From Desulfonatronovibrio hydrogenovorans DSM 9292 (GTDB taxonomy: Bacteria; Desulfobacterota; Desulfovibrionia; Desulfovibrionales; Desulfonatronovibrionaceae), in the NCBI RefSeq assembly GCF_000686525.1, contig NZ_KK365986.1:133995-197994 (forward strand): a DNA stretch of 64,000 bases, in the 5' to 3' direction. Position 1 is the first letter of the stretch; each line of letters begins with the position of its first letter. A program made the position numbers and the translations under genes. Below are positions 8,424-17,008 of the stretch, piece after piece. Below the pieces are notes generated by a model. The model did not search any database and was not told the DNA's origin. It saw nothing but the letters and a program-made list of their open reading frames with translations.

Positions 8424-9185
8424 ATGTTCATGTTTCAGGATACATTTTCATCAACCACCGGCGAAAACCATGACTCCAGGCATGAGCTGCTCGGCACCAT
8501 CCACCAGATTGCCGAGTCCCTGGGAAATGCAATTGATGCCAGGGATAAGTTTACCATGTGTCATTCAAAGCATGTGGCTGACTTGAGTCGATGCCTTGCC
8601 CTGAAAGCAGGCTTTTCCCGGTCTGAAGTAGAATTCATCCATATTGCCGGTCATGTTCATGATATCGGCAAGATCGGTATCCCTGACACTGTTCTGCGCA
8701 AAACAGGTCCGCTGACCTCCCGGGAATGGAAACTGATGTGTACTCACCCGGTGATGGGAGCCAAAATAGTGGCCCCTGTTAAGGCAATGAACGGCTCTAC
8801 CGGAATATGCGAGATGATTTTACATCACCACGAGCGCTGGGATGGAAATGGATATCCTCTAAAACTCAAAGCTGACCGGATACCGGCAGGGGCACGCATC
8901 CTGGCTCTGGCTGACAGCCTTTCCGCCATGCTTGAGGACAGACCCTACCGGGCCAGGCTGACTCTGTCTCAGGCCCTGGCTGAGATCCAGCGAGGGGCTG
9001 GTACTCAGTTTGATCCGGAACTGAGCGTGGTCATGCTGAACATGCTTGAAGATGCAGGTCCCGGATTTGAAATGTGCAGCCTGGATTCTCTGATTACCAA
9101 GATAATATGCAGTCGAATAGTAGGCCATAAAAACAAATGTTCTGGCTGCATCCAGGCCTGCACCGCAGGAATACAGGGAGGATGA
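8424..9185 (+). CDS. HD-GYP domain phosphodiesterase
   Basis: This 253-aa protein is nearly all an HD-GYP domain: the metal-binding HVHDIGKIGIPD (HD at 79-80) and HHERWDGNGYP (135-145). The GYP signature is intact. Such enzymes hydrolyse cyclic di-GMP. No sensor domain is attached. A Cys-rich C-terminal tail (CSRIVGHKNKCSGCIQAC, four Cys) is unusual and could bind a metal or respond to redox. The gene starts immediately after the cyclase stop codon, and a DksA-like gene follows one base later. Confidence 0.9.
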   Translation: MFMFQDTFSSTTGENHDSRHELLGTIHQIAESLGNAIDARDKFTMCHSKHVADLSRCLALKAGFSRSEVEFIHIAGHVHDIGKIGIPDTVLRKTGPLTSREWKLMCTHPVMGAKIVAPVKAMNGSTGICEMILHHHERWDGNGYPLKLKADRIPAGARILALADSLSAMLEDRPYRARLTLSQALAEIQRGAGTQFDPELSVVMLNMLEDAGPGFEMCSLDSLITKIICSRIVGHKNKCSGCIQACTAGIQGG

Positions 9186-9186
9186 T

Positions 9187-9573
9187 ATGACTAAAGAACA
9201 TCTTCAGGGCTTTCGTCTGCTGCTTGAAACCCTTTTGCTGGAGACTACTGCCAGCGTGGAGCGGGTTGGACATGAGTTGAGCCGGAATATCAATGGCTGC
9301 GCTGATGAGAATGATCAGGGTTCTCTGGAGGCTGAAAGGAACATCCTTCTGGCCCAGGCTGACCGGGAAGCAAGGCTGATCAGGGAAATTCACGGGGCTC
9401 TCAGAAGGCTGGACAGTGGAGAGTATGGTTTTTGCGAAGCATGCGGGGAAGACATAGCTCTTCGTCGGCTGGAAGTCCGCCCCACAGCCAGGCATTGCGC
9501 TCAGTGCCAGGAAATGCTGGAGGGCAGGATTGGGCAGGGACCATTTTATGATTATGAACATGATTTTTTTTAA
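9187..9573 (+). CDS. DksA/TraR-type zinc-finger protein
   Basis: This 128-aa protein has an N-terminal helical hairpin and a C-terminal C4 zinc finger (Cys83, Cys86, Cys104, Cys107; CEACGEDI and CAQC). The family binds RNA polymerase through the secondary channel and adjusts transcription, often with ppGpp. Length and the finger spacing fit the TraR/DksA-like group rather than full DksA. It is the last gene of the cyclase/HD-GYP operon, which suggests joint control of transcription and cyclic di-GMP. An inverted repeat (ATGCCTG and CAGGCAT, 9574-9602) follows. Confidence 0.88.
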   Translation: MTKEHLQGFRLLLETLLLETTASVERVGHELSRNINGCADENDQGSLEAERNILLAQADREARLIREIHGALRRLDSGEYGFCEACGEDIALRRLEVRPTARHCAQCQEMLEGRIGQGPFYDYEHDFF

Positions 9574-9624
9574 TGCCTGGGTCATCCATGAACTCAGGCA
9601 TCAGACACAAGAAACGGGAGAAAA

Positions 9625-10608
9625 ATGAAACCTTCTAAAATTGTTCAAGCTTTGAAAAGGCTTATTGCTGTAAAACAGCCTGTGTTCATCTGGGGGCCGC
9701 CTGGAATAGGCAAGAGCCAGGTGGTGGCCAGGACTGCCAGGGACGAAGGTCTGGAACTGATTGATATCCGGGCGGTTCTTCTGGACCCGGTGGACCTGCG
9801 AGGTCTCCCCAGAATCGATGGAAACCGGGCAGCCTGGTGCCCGCCGGATTTTCTGCCGGACCAGGGCCGGGGAGTCCTGTTTCTGGATGAGTTAAACGCT
9901 GCCCCGCCCCTGGTCCAGGCTGCCTGCTACCAGCTGATTCTGGACCGGCGCCTGGGCGAATACGTTCTGCCCAGGGACTGGAGCATTGTGGCTGCAGGCA
10001 ACCGGGACACGGACCGGGCCGTAACCCATCGGATACCCTCTGCTCTGGCCAATCGCTTTGCCCATCTGGATTTCGAGGTGGACACCCTGGAATGGCTGGA
10101 ATGGGCCCAGGAAAATGATATCGCCCCTGAAGTGACTTCTTTTCTGCGCTTCAGGCCAAATCTGCTCCATTCCTTTGATCCGGCCAGAGAAGACCGGGCC
10201 TTTCCCACGCCGCGTTCCTGGTCTTTTGTCTCGGCAGTAACGAAGGGAGACGGTTTTTTTCAGGAGCCGGACCTGGAATTGATATCCGGGATGGTTGGGC
10301 AGGGAGCAGCCACTGAATTCTGCGGTTTCCTGAAGATATTCAGGAACCTGCCTGATCCTGATGAACTGCTTGAAACTCCTGAGACAGCCGAGGTGCCGGA
10401 AGACCCTGCCACCCTGTATGCAGTGTGCGAACTTCTGTCAGTCAGGACCGACCTGGACAACCTGCCCCAGGTGATGGCCTATGCCAGGCGTTTGCCACCG
10501 GAATTCAGCGTATTGCTGGTGCGGGACGCTGCCAGGGTCAACAGAGAGATAGTGCATACCCCGGAATTCAGCCGGTGGGCCACGGCCAACGCGGACGTTC
10601 TGCTGTAG
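9625..10608 (+). CDS. MoxR-type AAA+ ATPase
   Basis: This 327-aa protein has Walker A GPPGIGKSQ at about 24-32 and Walker B VLFLDELNAAPP. Sensor and arginine-finger regions (AAGNRDTDRA, IPSALANRFAHLDFEVD) match MoxR-like AAA+ chaperones (AAA_5). These work with VWA-domain partners to insert cofactors or remodel complexes. The partner gene begins 2 bp after its stop. The substrate is unknown. The ATG follows GGGAG. Confidence 0.9.
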   Translation: MKPSKIVQALKRLIAVKQPVFIWGPPGIGKSQVVARTARDEGLELIDIRAVLLDPVDLRGLPRIDGNRAAWCPPDFLPDQGRGVLFLDELNAAPPLVQAACYQLILDRRLGEYVLPRDWSIVAAGNRDTDRAVTHRIPSALANRFAHLDFEVDTLEWLEWAQENDIAPEVTSFLRFRPNLLHSFDPAREDRAFPTPRSWSFVSAVTKGDGFFQEPDLELISGMVGQGAATEFCGFLKIFRNLPDPDELLETPETAEVPEDPATLYAVCELLSVRTDLDNLPQVMAYARRLPPEFSVLLVRDAARVNREIVHTPEFSRWATANADVLL

Positions 10609-10610
10609 CC

Positions 10611-11918
10611 ATGGCCAGAGAAGCTGAAGCTCGCACCAGGATAGTTCAGGCCAGGACCAGTCTGGTCCTGGACCATCCATTTTTCGGACACCTGGCCCTG
10701 GGCATGAAACTGGTGGAAGACGCCTGCTGTGATACTGCCTGGTCTGATGGAATCACTCTGGGTTACAATCCTGTTTACGTGAATATGCTGCCTAAGGAAA
10801 AATTGAAGGGGCTTTTGGCTCACGTGGTCACCCATCCGGCCTGCGGGCATCACCTGCGAAGAAACCACCGGGAAGCCAGACTCTGGAACATGGCCTGCGA
10901 TTATGCCATAAACTGGATTTTGGTGGAAGCGGGGTTGGATCTGCCCCCGGGCTTTCTGGACGATCCTGGACTCAGGGGGATGACAGCGGAAAAGATTTAT
11001 ACCGGCCTGCTGGAGGAGCGTTCCCAGGCTCTTCAAACCTCAGAAAAGCTTTATCAGAAAAAGGCCCCGCCTCAAGGAGAAAAGACTGACCCGGGAGATT
11101 TACAGGCCAGAGGAGGCAGACCTGATGACCGGGCCACGAATGATCAGGATATGTCTGCGGGAGAGAATGAAAAGGTCAAGGCAAGGCAGGGGAATGACAA
11201 AGACCGGGACAATGATCCGGGAAGGGCCGGCGAAGTCAGAGACCTGGAGCCGGGGCAGCAAGGGGGGTCAGATGGTATTGGCCAGGATCAGTCTTCTGAA
11301 GAGCGGTGGAGGATAAATCTGGCCCGGGCTGTAAATGCAGCCCGGTCAGCAGGAGAAATGCCCGGAAGCCTGGCCCGGATGATCGAGACAGTGCTCAGCC
11401 CTGTTTTGAATTGGAGAGAGATCCTGAGCCGGTTTATCCGGGATGCAGCCAGGTTTGACTATTCCTGGGTTCCTCCCAATCGAAGGTTCCTGCATCAGGA
11501 TATTTACCTGCCTTCCATGCGCAGCCAGGATCCCAGGGAGGTGGTGGTGGCTGTGGATACGTCCGGCAGCATATCCGGTCCGGAACTGTCCCGGTTCAGT
11601 GCTGAACTGTCAGCAATCCTGGATGCCTGCGCATCAGGGGTGCGGGTCATATACTGCGATTCCAGGGTGACCAGTTCAGTACTGATCCATAGAGAGGATC
11701 TTCCTTTGAAGCTTGAGGCCGGAGGTGGAGGGGGTACAGATTTCAGACCTGTCTTTGACTGGATGGAAAAGCGTGGGGTCAGGCCCATGTGTCTGATTTA
11801 CCTGACCGACCTGGCCTGCAACCGGTTTCCTGCCCGGCCCGCCTTCCCGGTGCTCTGGGCCTGTACTGGAGGCCTGGACAGCAAACCACCGTTTGGCCGT
11901 GTGGTTTCAGTGAATTAA
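10611..11918 (+). CDS. VWA-like protein with degenerate metallopeptidase domain (DUF2201 type)
   Basis: This 435-aa protein starts at the ATG 2 bp after the ATPase stop; an in-frame upstream extension lies inside the ATPase gene and is rejected. The N-terminal DUF2201 metallopeptidase-like domain normally carries HExxH. Here residues 71-81 read HVVTHPACGHH, so the catalytic Glu is Val while both His remain. A charged linker (about 155-225) leads to a VWA domain with an intact MIDAS motif DTSGS (316-320). It probably forms the usual ATPase/VWA pair with the gene upstream and acts as a scaffold or chaperone rather than a protease. Confidence 0.82.
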   Translation: MAREAEARTRIVQARTSLVLDHPFFGHLALGMKLVEDACCDTAWSDGITLGYNPVYVNMLPKEKLKGLLAHVVTHPACGHHLRRNHREARLWNMACDYAINWILVEAGLDLPPGFLDDPGLRGMTAEKIYTGLLEERSQALQTSEKLYQKKAPPQGEKTDPGDLQARGGRPDDRATNDQDMSAGENEKVKARQGNDKDRDNDPGRAGEVRDLEPGQQGGSDGIGQDQSSEERWRINLARAVNAARSAGEMPGSLARMIETVLSPVLNWREILSRFIRDAARFDYSWVPPNRRFLHQDIYLPSMRSQDPREVVVAVDTSGSISGPELSRFSAELSAILDACASGVRVIYCDSRVTSSVLIHREDLPLKLEAGGGGGTDFRPVFDWMEKRGVRPMCLIYLTDLACNRFPARPAFPVLWACTGGLDSKPPFGRVVSVN

Positions 11919-12069
11919 GCCAGTTGCCGCCCGACATGGTCTGAATTTTTATTGATCCTCATACTGATCACTACTGAATATAATTAACTGAGACTGCCTC
12001 GCTTTGCTGGCAAAAACAGAGCAAAAACGCTTACTTTAGGTAACCATTCTTTTGACCTGAGGAGGAAGT

Positions 12070-12549
12070 ATGATCCTTGAATGGAAGATAACCAAAAAAG
12101 CCGGACATCTGCGTCCCAAGCTGCATTACCTGGTCCGGCTGGAGGATTTTGAAAGGGATCTGGCCGTACCCATGGTCAGGATAACCAGCACAATACCCAA
12201 GCCCCCTGAACACTGGCAGGGTCATGTCTGGCCAGGAACTAATGAACTGGGGTCAGGATATGTGCCGGAATACTATGATATTTTTACCCCCTCCCATAAG
12301 ACCCGGGAGCTTCAGGAAGTCCTGATCCTGCCCATGCAAACGGACAGACAATACCCTGAGGTGGAGGAATCTTTCCTGAATCTTCGCCGGGCCTATGAAG
12401 AGGTCCTGGTGGCTGCCTATGAAAACAGCTCTTATGAACAGTCCGGCCGCCTGGACATGTCCCTGGAGACCAAGAAGATTATTGCCCCCCGCACAGCAGC
12501 AGCCAGGTTTTTGGAAGCCCTGTCCGTCACCAAAAAGAGCGCGGCCTGA
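12070..12549 (+). CDS. Conserved-looking hypothetical protein
   Basis: This 159-aa protein has a strong ribosome site (GAGGAGGAAG) before its ATG and codon use like its neighbours. It has no signal peptide or membrane segment. The N-terminal half is rich in aromatic residues (HYLVRLEDFERDL, HWQGHVWPGTNELG) and the C-terminal half is helical. I do not recognise the family. It is separated from the VWA gene by 151 bp. Confidence 0.6.
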   Translation: MILEWKITKKAGHLRPKLHYLVRLEDFERDLAVPMVRITSTIPKPPEHWQGHVWPGTNELGSGYVPEYYDIFTPSHKTRELQEVLILPMQTDRQYPEVEESFLNLRRAYEEVLVAAYENSSYEQSGRLDMSLETKKIIAPRTAAARFLEALSVTKKSAA

Positions 12550-12601
12550 ACTCCCTGATCAAGCCTTGAATCATCACCATAAAGAAAGCTTCTTCAATAA
12601 T

Positions 12602-12886
12602 ATGTCCATTAAATCAGCTCAGACCCGGTTCAGTGATTTTTATTGTGAACACCATTCCTGGCTGGTGAACTGGCTACGCCGACGTCTGGGCAGCATCCAC
12701 GATGCCAATGACCTGGCTCAGGACACCTTTGTCCGTTTGCTGGGAAAACCCCTGAACAGTGAAAAGAGAGTGGAAGTTTATTTTCCAGGTCAGTGTCCCG
12801 AAAAAGATTGCCAAGACGGGATAAAGGAGTTAGCTATCCCATCTTTGTCAGTTTTTTGGCCCTGTATGAGCAGGGCTGCTGGCTGA
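12602..12886 (+). pseudogene. FecI-type ECF sigma factor, N-terminal fragment
   Basis: The first about 47 residues match region 2 of iron-uptake ECF sigma factors: a helix with FSDFYCEHHSWLVNWLRRRLG, then the core-binding DANDLAQDTFVRLLGKP. The sequence then loses similarity and ends after 94 residues without the region 4 helix-turn-helix needed to bind the -35 element. A frameshift or deletion after about codon 55 is likely. FecI-type factors normally serve TonB receptors, so this may be a leftover regulator of the receptor genes at the left end of the window. Confidence 0.7.
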
Positions 12887-12944
12887 AACAAGCACAATAC
12901 TGCTGCAGCTAAGGAGGTGTTAAAGGAAAACTATTTGATGACTG

Positions 12945-13085
12945 ATGTGATTTAAGTCCATGTTGCCGCTGTCAAAAATGGGGAAGTCCTGTGAGAATCA
13001 GGCACAGTCGCGCTACGGTATTGAGACGCCGGTCTGCTGGCAGGCTCTGAGTCCGAAGACCATGATAGTGGCCAAACAAATTTTG
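12945..13085 (+). promoter_or_regulatory. Cobalamin riboswitch upstream of metE
   Basis: The leader holds the cobalamin aptamer landmarks in order: GGGGAAG, TGTGAGAATC, GGCACAGTCGCGCTACGGTA (the conserved CGCnAC core) and, after a variable stem, GAGTCCGAAGACC followed by GGCC. These correspond to the consensus GGTGnnAATCC, CCCGCnACTGT and B12-box elements. Its position directly before cobalamin-independent methionine synthase fits the known logic: when B12 is present the riboswitch lowers metE expression. Edges are approximate. Confidence 0.85.
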
Positions 13086-13110
13086 TCGCGCAAGCAAAAG
13101 GAGTTTTACC

Positions 13111-15369
13111 GTGACCATTAGAACATCTGTAACTGGTTTTCCCAGAATCGGGGAAAACAGAGAGCTGAAAAAAGCCCTTGAAGGATACTGGACCGGCAGT
13201 ATTCAAGACCAGGACCTGGAACAAACCGGAGCCCAGGTCAGGGCAGGAGATCTGACTTTTCAGAAGGAAAGCCGGATCGATCTGATCAGTGTCAATGACT
13301 TCAGTTTTTATGATAATATGCTTGACAGCGCCCTGATGCTGGGCGCAATCCCCCCCAGATTCAGTGATTTTTCTCATGAACGGGACAGATACTTTGCCAT
13401 GGCCAGGGGCAGCACGGCTGTCCGGGCCCTTGAAATGACCAAGTGGTTCAACACCAACTACCATTATCTGGTTCCGGAACTGAGCCGGAGCACCCTGTTT
13501 TCTCCCCATCCTGAAACAGTTCTGGCCCGGTACAGAGAGGCTTCTTCCCTGGGCATCCGGTTCCCCAAGATCAATCTGATGGGTCCTTTGAGCTTTCTGA
13601 GGCTGTCCAGAGATATGGACAACAGGGATCCTCTTGATCACCTGGACCGGCTGATTCCGGTTTATGTCCGGATTCTTGAAGAGATATCCCAGCTGGATGA
13701 TGTGGTCCATGTTCAGCTGGATGAGCCGATCCTGGTCCGGGACCCGGACAAGCCTCTTCTCCAGGTCCTGCCCGGGGTGTATGACACCCTGGCTCAGGCC
13801 GGTGACAACATCAGGATCATTGTGGCAACTTATTTTGAACATGCTCTGGAAGCATTGCCGATCCTGGCAGAGACCGGGATCTGGGGCATGGGTCTGGATC
13901 TCGTCCATGGCCCAGAAAACCTTGAAGCAGTATCGCTGTTAAGGGGCAAGAAACTTCTGGCCGGAGTGGTCGATGGGAAAAACATCTGGTCGGCCGATAT
14001 TGACCAGGCCCTTGGAATTCTGGGTAAAATATCCAGACATCTGCCCAAGGAGGACATCATTGTATCTTCCAGCTGTTCCCTGGTTCATGTCCCGTATACC
14101 GTTGATAATGAGCTTCCCGGACCAGTGACTGACCGGTTCAGCTTTGCCAGGGAAAAGGTCAGGGAGATAGCCCTGATATCCAGCATGTTCCACAATCAGC
14201 CCTTGACCCTGGAGCAGGAACATCTGCTGGTGAAAAGCAGGCGCTGCCTGATCACCAGGGTGGATCCGGAAGATTCAGACCCGGGATGTTCAGGCTCGAG
14301 GCCATTTTCTGAAAGAACATCCCGTGAGCACTGCTTTGCCCAGAGGATTGCTGTCCAGAAAAAAGAACTGGATCTGCCCCTGCTGCCCACCACCACCATT
14401 GGAAGTTTTCCCCAGACCAGTGAAATCAGAGCCCTGAGGCGGGATTTCAAAAAAGGACAGATCTCCCTTAGCCGGTATGAGGCCGGTATAATGGAGTACA
14501 TTGACCAGTGCGTGGCCTTTCAGGAGGAAGCTGGCCTGGACGTTCTGGTCCACGGTGAACCTGAACGCAACGATATGGTGGAGTACTTCGGGGAAATGCT
14601 GGAAGGATTTTACATCACGGCCAACGGCTGGGTCCAGAGTTACGGCAGCAGATGCGTCAAGCCTCCGGTCATTCACGGTCGTGTTTCCAGGCCGGGACCC
14701 ATGACTGTCAAGTGGATAACCCATGCCCAGTCCAGGACATCCAGGCCGGTAAAAGGGATGCTCACCGGGCCGGTCACCATCCTTAACTGGTCCTTTGTAC
14801 GCAATGACCGGCCAGCCCGGGAGGTGGCCAGACAGATAGCCCTGGCCCTGCAGGAGGAGATCCGGGATCTTCAGACAGCCGGGATCAGGATCATTCAGGT
14901 TGACGAGGCCGCCTTTAAAGAAGGCTATCCTCTGCGCAAGGCAGATATACCGGAATATGAAGAATGGGCAGTGGAAAATTTCAAGCTGGCGGTCAGTGCA
15001 GCCGACATAAAGACCCAGATCCACACTCACATGTGCTACAGCGAGTTCGGTGATATCATAAAGACCATCCAGGCCATGGACGCCGATGTCATTACCGTGG
15101 AGATGTCCCGGAGCAACAATGATCTACTCCAGGTCTTTAAAGAGACCGGGTATGACAAGGAGATCGGACCAGGGGTCTATGACATCCATTCCCCCCGGGT
15201 TCCTTCCATGGAGGAGCTGTCCGGACAGATCAGGGCCATACTTGAGGTCCTGCCGGCGGAACAGGTCTGGATAAATCCTGATTGCGGTCTTAAGACCAGA
15301 AGATGGGAAGAGGTCAGACCAGCCCTGGTCAACATGGTGGCTGCAGCCAGAATGCTCAGGTCCGGCTGA
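13111..15369 (+). CDS. metE: Cobalamin-independent methionine synthase
   Basis: This 752-aa protein, of normal family length, starts at a GTG with AAAAGGAG upstream. It transfers the methyl group of 5-methyltetrahydropteroyltri-glutamate to homocysteine. The N-terminal half carries the family opening GFPRIGENRELKKALE. The C-terminal catalytic half has the zinc ligands at the expected places: His640 and Cys642 (HTHMC), Glu664 (TVEMSRS) and Cys725 (NPDCGLKTR). The riboswitch upstream implies control by B12, which suggests that a B12-dependent MetH is encoded elsewhere. Confidence 0.97.
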   Translation: MTIRTSVTGFPRIGENRELKKALEGYWTGSIQDQDLEQTGAQVRAGDLTFQKESRIDLISVNDFSFYDNMLDSALMLGAIPPRFSDFSHERDRYFAMARGSTAVRALEMTKWFNTNYHYLVPELSRSTLFSPHPETVLARYREASSLGIRFPKINLMGPLSFLRLSRDMDNRDPLDHLDRLIPVYVRILEEISQLDDVVHVQLDEPILVRDPDKPLLQVLPGVYDTLAQAGDNIRIIVATYFEHALEALPILAETGIWGMGLDLVHGPENLEAVSLLRGKKLLAGVVDGKNIWSADIDQALGILGKISRHLPKEDIIVSSSCSLVHVPYTVDNELPGPVTDRFSFAREKVREIALISSMFHNQPLTLEQEHLLVKSRRCLITRVDPEDSDPGCSGSRPFSERTSREHCFAQRIAVQKKELDLPLLPTTTIGSFPQTSEIRALRRDFKKGQISLSRYEAGIMEYIDQCVAFQEEAGLDVLVHGEPERNDMVEYFGEMLEGFYITANGWVQSYGSRCVKPPVIHGRVSRPGPMTVKWITHAQSRTSRPVKGMLTGPVTILNWSFVRNDRPAREVARQIALALQEEIRDLQTAGIRIIQVDEAAFKEGYPLRKADIPEYEEWAVENFKLAVSAADIKTQIHTHMCYSEFGDIIKTIQAMDADVITVEMSRSNNDLLQVFKETGYDKEIGPGVYDIHSPRVPSMEELSGQIRAILEVLPAEQVWINPDCGLKTRRWEEVRPALVNMVAAARMLRSG

Positions 15370-15373
15370 TTAT

Positions 15374-15436
15374 CTGCGGCCCTGTCCTGGAGCGAGGCAT
15401 GCCCTCCTGGCCCTGGCTTCCAGGACAGGGCCGCAG
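15374..15436. terminator. Perfect 18-bp inverted repeat after metE
   Basis: The left arm CTGCGGCCCTGTCCTGGA (15374-15391) and the right arm (15419-15436) are exact reverse complements, separated by a 27-base loop. It begins a few bases after the metE stop. No T run follows on either strand, so it is either a factor-assisted terminator or an RNA-stabilising 3' hairpin. Confidence 0.7.
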
Positions 15437-15485
15437 ACATTGGCCAAGCTTTGGGGCGTCCTGACTGTCCCGGCTGGAGCTTTCA

Positions 15486-16193
15486 ATGAACATGCTGGCA
15501 GAGAATAAGAGAAAAATCCTGTTGATTTTTGTGATCGGGCTGGTGGTGGTGAACCTCTGCTTTGCCCTGGGTCTGGACCTGATCACTCTGGAATGGCTTC
15601 AGGAAAATCACCTGGCCCTGAAAGAGCTGAGCCGGGAGCACTTTCTGGTTTCAGTCCTGATTTTTCTGGGGCTGCGCTTTCTTTTTGCAGTGGTGTCCAT
15701 TCCAGGGACAGGCATCCTGACTCTGGCTGGAGGGGCTTTTTTCGGTTTTTGGCTTGGGTCTCTGCTCACAGCCCTGGCTGTGTCTGCCGGGGTGACCGTG
15801 GCCTTTCTCGTGACCCGCCATGCCCTGCAGGACTTTGTCCGGGCCAGGATGGGTCATTATCTGCCCTTTTTTGATCAGGGGGTCCAAAGGTACGGACCCG
15901 GTTTTCTGTTCATGCTGCGCATGATAGAGGTATTCCCTTCCTTTGCCGTAAACATGATCTTCGGTCTGACCTCCATGAAGGTCGGGACTTATTATCTGGT
16001 CAGCCTGGCCGGATTTCTTCCCGGGATCATGATCTTTACCAACGCCGGAAGCAGGCTGGCTCAGCTGGAAGGATTGCAGGACCTGGCAGATCCGGTGGTC
16101 CTGGCCTCCCTTGGGGCTTTGGGCACATTTCCTCTATTGACCATTGCTGCCTGCAGGCTGTGGCGGATCAGTACCTGTAAACCCCGCGGTTGA
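15486..16193 (+). CDS. TVP38/TMEM64 (DedA-like, SNARE-associated) membrane protein
   Basis: This 235-aa protein has about six hydrophobic segments and the PF09335 core: RFLFAVVSIPGTGILTLAGGAFFGF, then GVTVAFLVTRH and a GxxFLFMLRMIEVFP loop. Members are thought to move or scramble lipids, or to support selenite/ion transport; the substrate is unknown here. The start chosen is the ATG at 15486. The end overlaps the convergent FMN-binding gene by 26 bp. Confidence 0.88.
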   Translation: MNMLAENKRKILLIFVIGLVVVNLCFALGLDLITLEWLQENHLALKELSREHFLVSVLIFLGLRFLFAVVSIPGTGILTLAGGAFFGFWLGSLLTALAVSAGVTVAFLVTRHALQDFVRARMGHYLPFFDQGVQRYGPGFLFMLRMIEVFPSFAVNMIFGLTSMKVGTYYLVSLAGFLPGIMIFTNAGSRLAQLEGLQDLADPVVLASLGALGTFPLLTIAACRLWRISTCKPRG

Positions 16194-16602
16194 GGGCGTC
16201 GTTGATGGCGGAGATGATCTTGCCGGACCTGAGGGTGGCTCCAGTAAAGCCGTCGATCTCGGTTGTCACGATGCTGCCCGGATGATAAAGGTCAGCCAGG
16301 GAAATCCTGATGTCTTTGCCCAGAAGGTAGTTGATAAGCTGCTGGTGTTGATCGCGTATCCCGTTGACAGTGGAGTAACGCTTGGATGTCCTGTAGTCTA
16401 TGCCCGAATGATAGAGCTGTCTGAAGCTTATGTCTGTTACCATATTGTTTTCAAGAGTCAGCTGAATGGCGACCTGAATATCGCCACGATCAGCAAATAT
16501 CCCCCTGTAAGTGCCGTTCTCATAATTGGTTTCAGCTGCTGAAACATTTGCAACTGTAAAGACTAAAGCAGTACTCAAAATAAGCAGGATCAATTTCTTC
16601 AT
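16168..16602 (-). CDS. Exported FMN-binding domain protein
   Basis: This 144-aa protein has a signal peptide (about 1-22, ending VSAAE) and one FMN-binding domain (PF04205). The C-terminal DGFTGATLRSGKI matches the ApbE flavinylation motif, in which the Thr of GAT receives covalent FMN. Such proteins carry electrons in the periplasm or on membrane complexes. A Fur-like box lies 38 bp upstream of its start and FeoB is the next gene, so a role in reducing iron for import is an attractive inference. Confidence 0.82.
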   Translation of the reverse strand: MKKLILLILSTALVFTVANVSAAETNYENGTYRGIFADRGDIQVAIQLTLENNMVTDISFRQLYHSGIDYRTSKRYSTVNGIRDQHQQLINYLLGKDIRISLADLYHPGSIVTTEIDGFTGATLRSGKIISAINDALNRGVYRY

Positions 16603-16639
16603 GGTTTTCTCCAGGCCGCGAAAGCATTTTAATGTTTTT

Positions 16640-16658
16640 GGAATTTATTATCAATATC
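16640..16658 (-). promoter_or_regulatory. Fur-like box upstream of the FMN-binding gene
   Basis: On the minus strand the site reads GATATTGATAATAAATTCC, which matches 14 of 19 positions of the Fur consensus GATAATGATAATCATTATC. It lies 38-56 bp upstream of the FMN-binding gene start, a normal operator position. Confidence 0.6.
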
Positions 16659-17008
16659 ATTTTTACTGGGGATATGTCAACAGCCAGGCCTCAGGGAAGT
16701 GTTTGAATCATTCAGTCTGGTTATCAGGTCATGCCTGAGTTTTATCATCCAGGATGCTTAACTAACAGTCATTGGGCGGAACCGGAACCGAATCCTGAGG
16801 TGGACTGGTCGTAATAGTTTAGAGATTCCCTGACTCCAGGACTTGTTTGCAGTGATACCTGCTGGTTACATCCTGATCTGGCCGTTCGGCACTGCGGGAA
16901 GTCAGGCGATCCAGGCAATCTATACGCAAGTCTGTTTTGAGCTGAACTTAAAGCTTAAACAAGTTAAGTTTATCATTAGAAAACCTTGATCTGGTAATCC
17001 GGGATGTT

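Noticed and set aside
9574-9602. Inverted repeat after the DksA-like gene as a terminator
   Set aside because: The stem is interrupted and no T run follows, so it is mentioned only with the gene.
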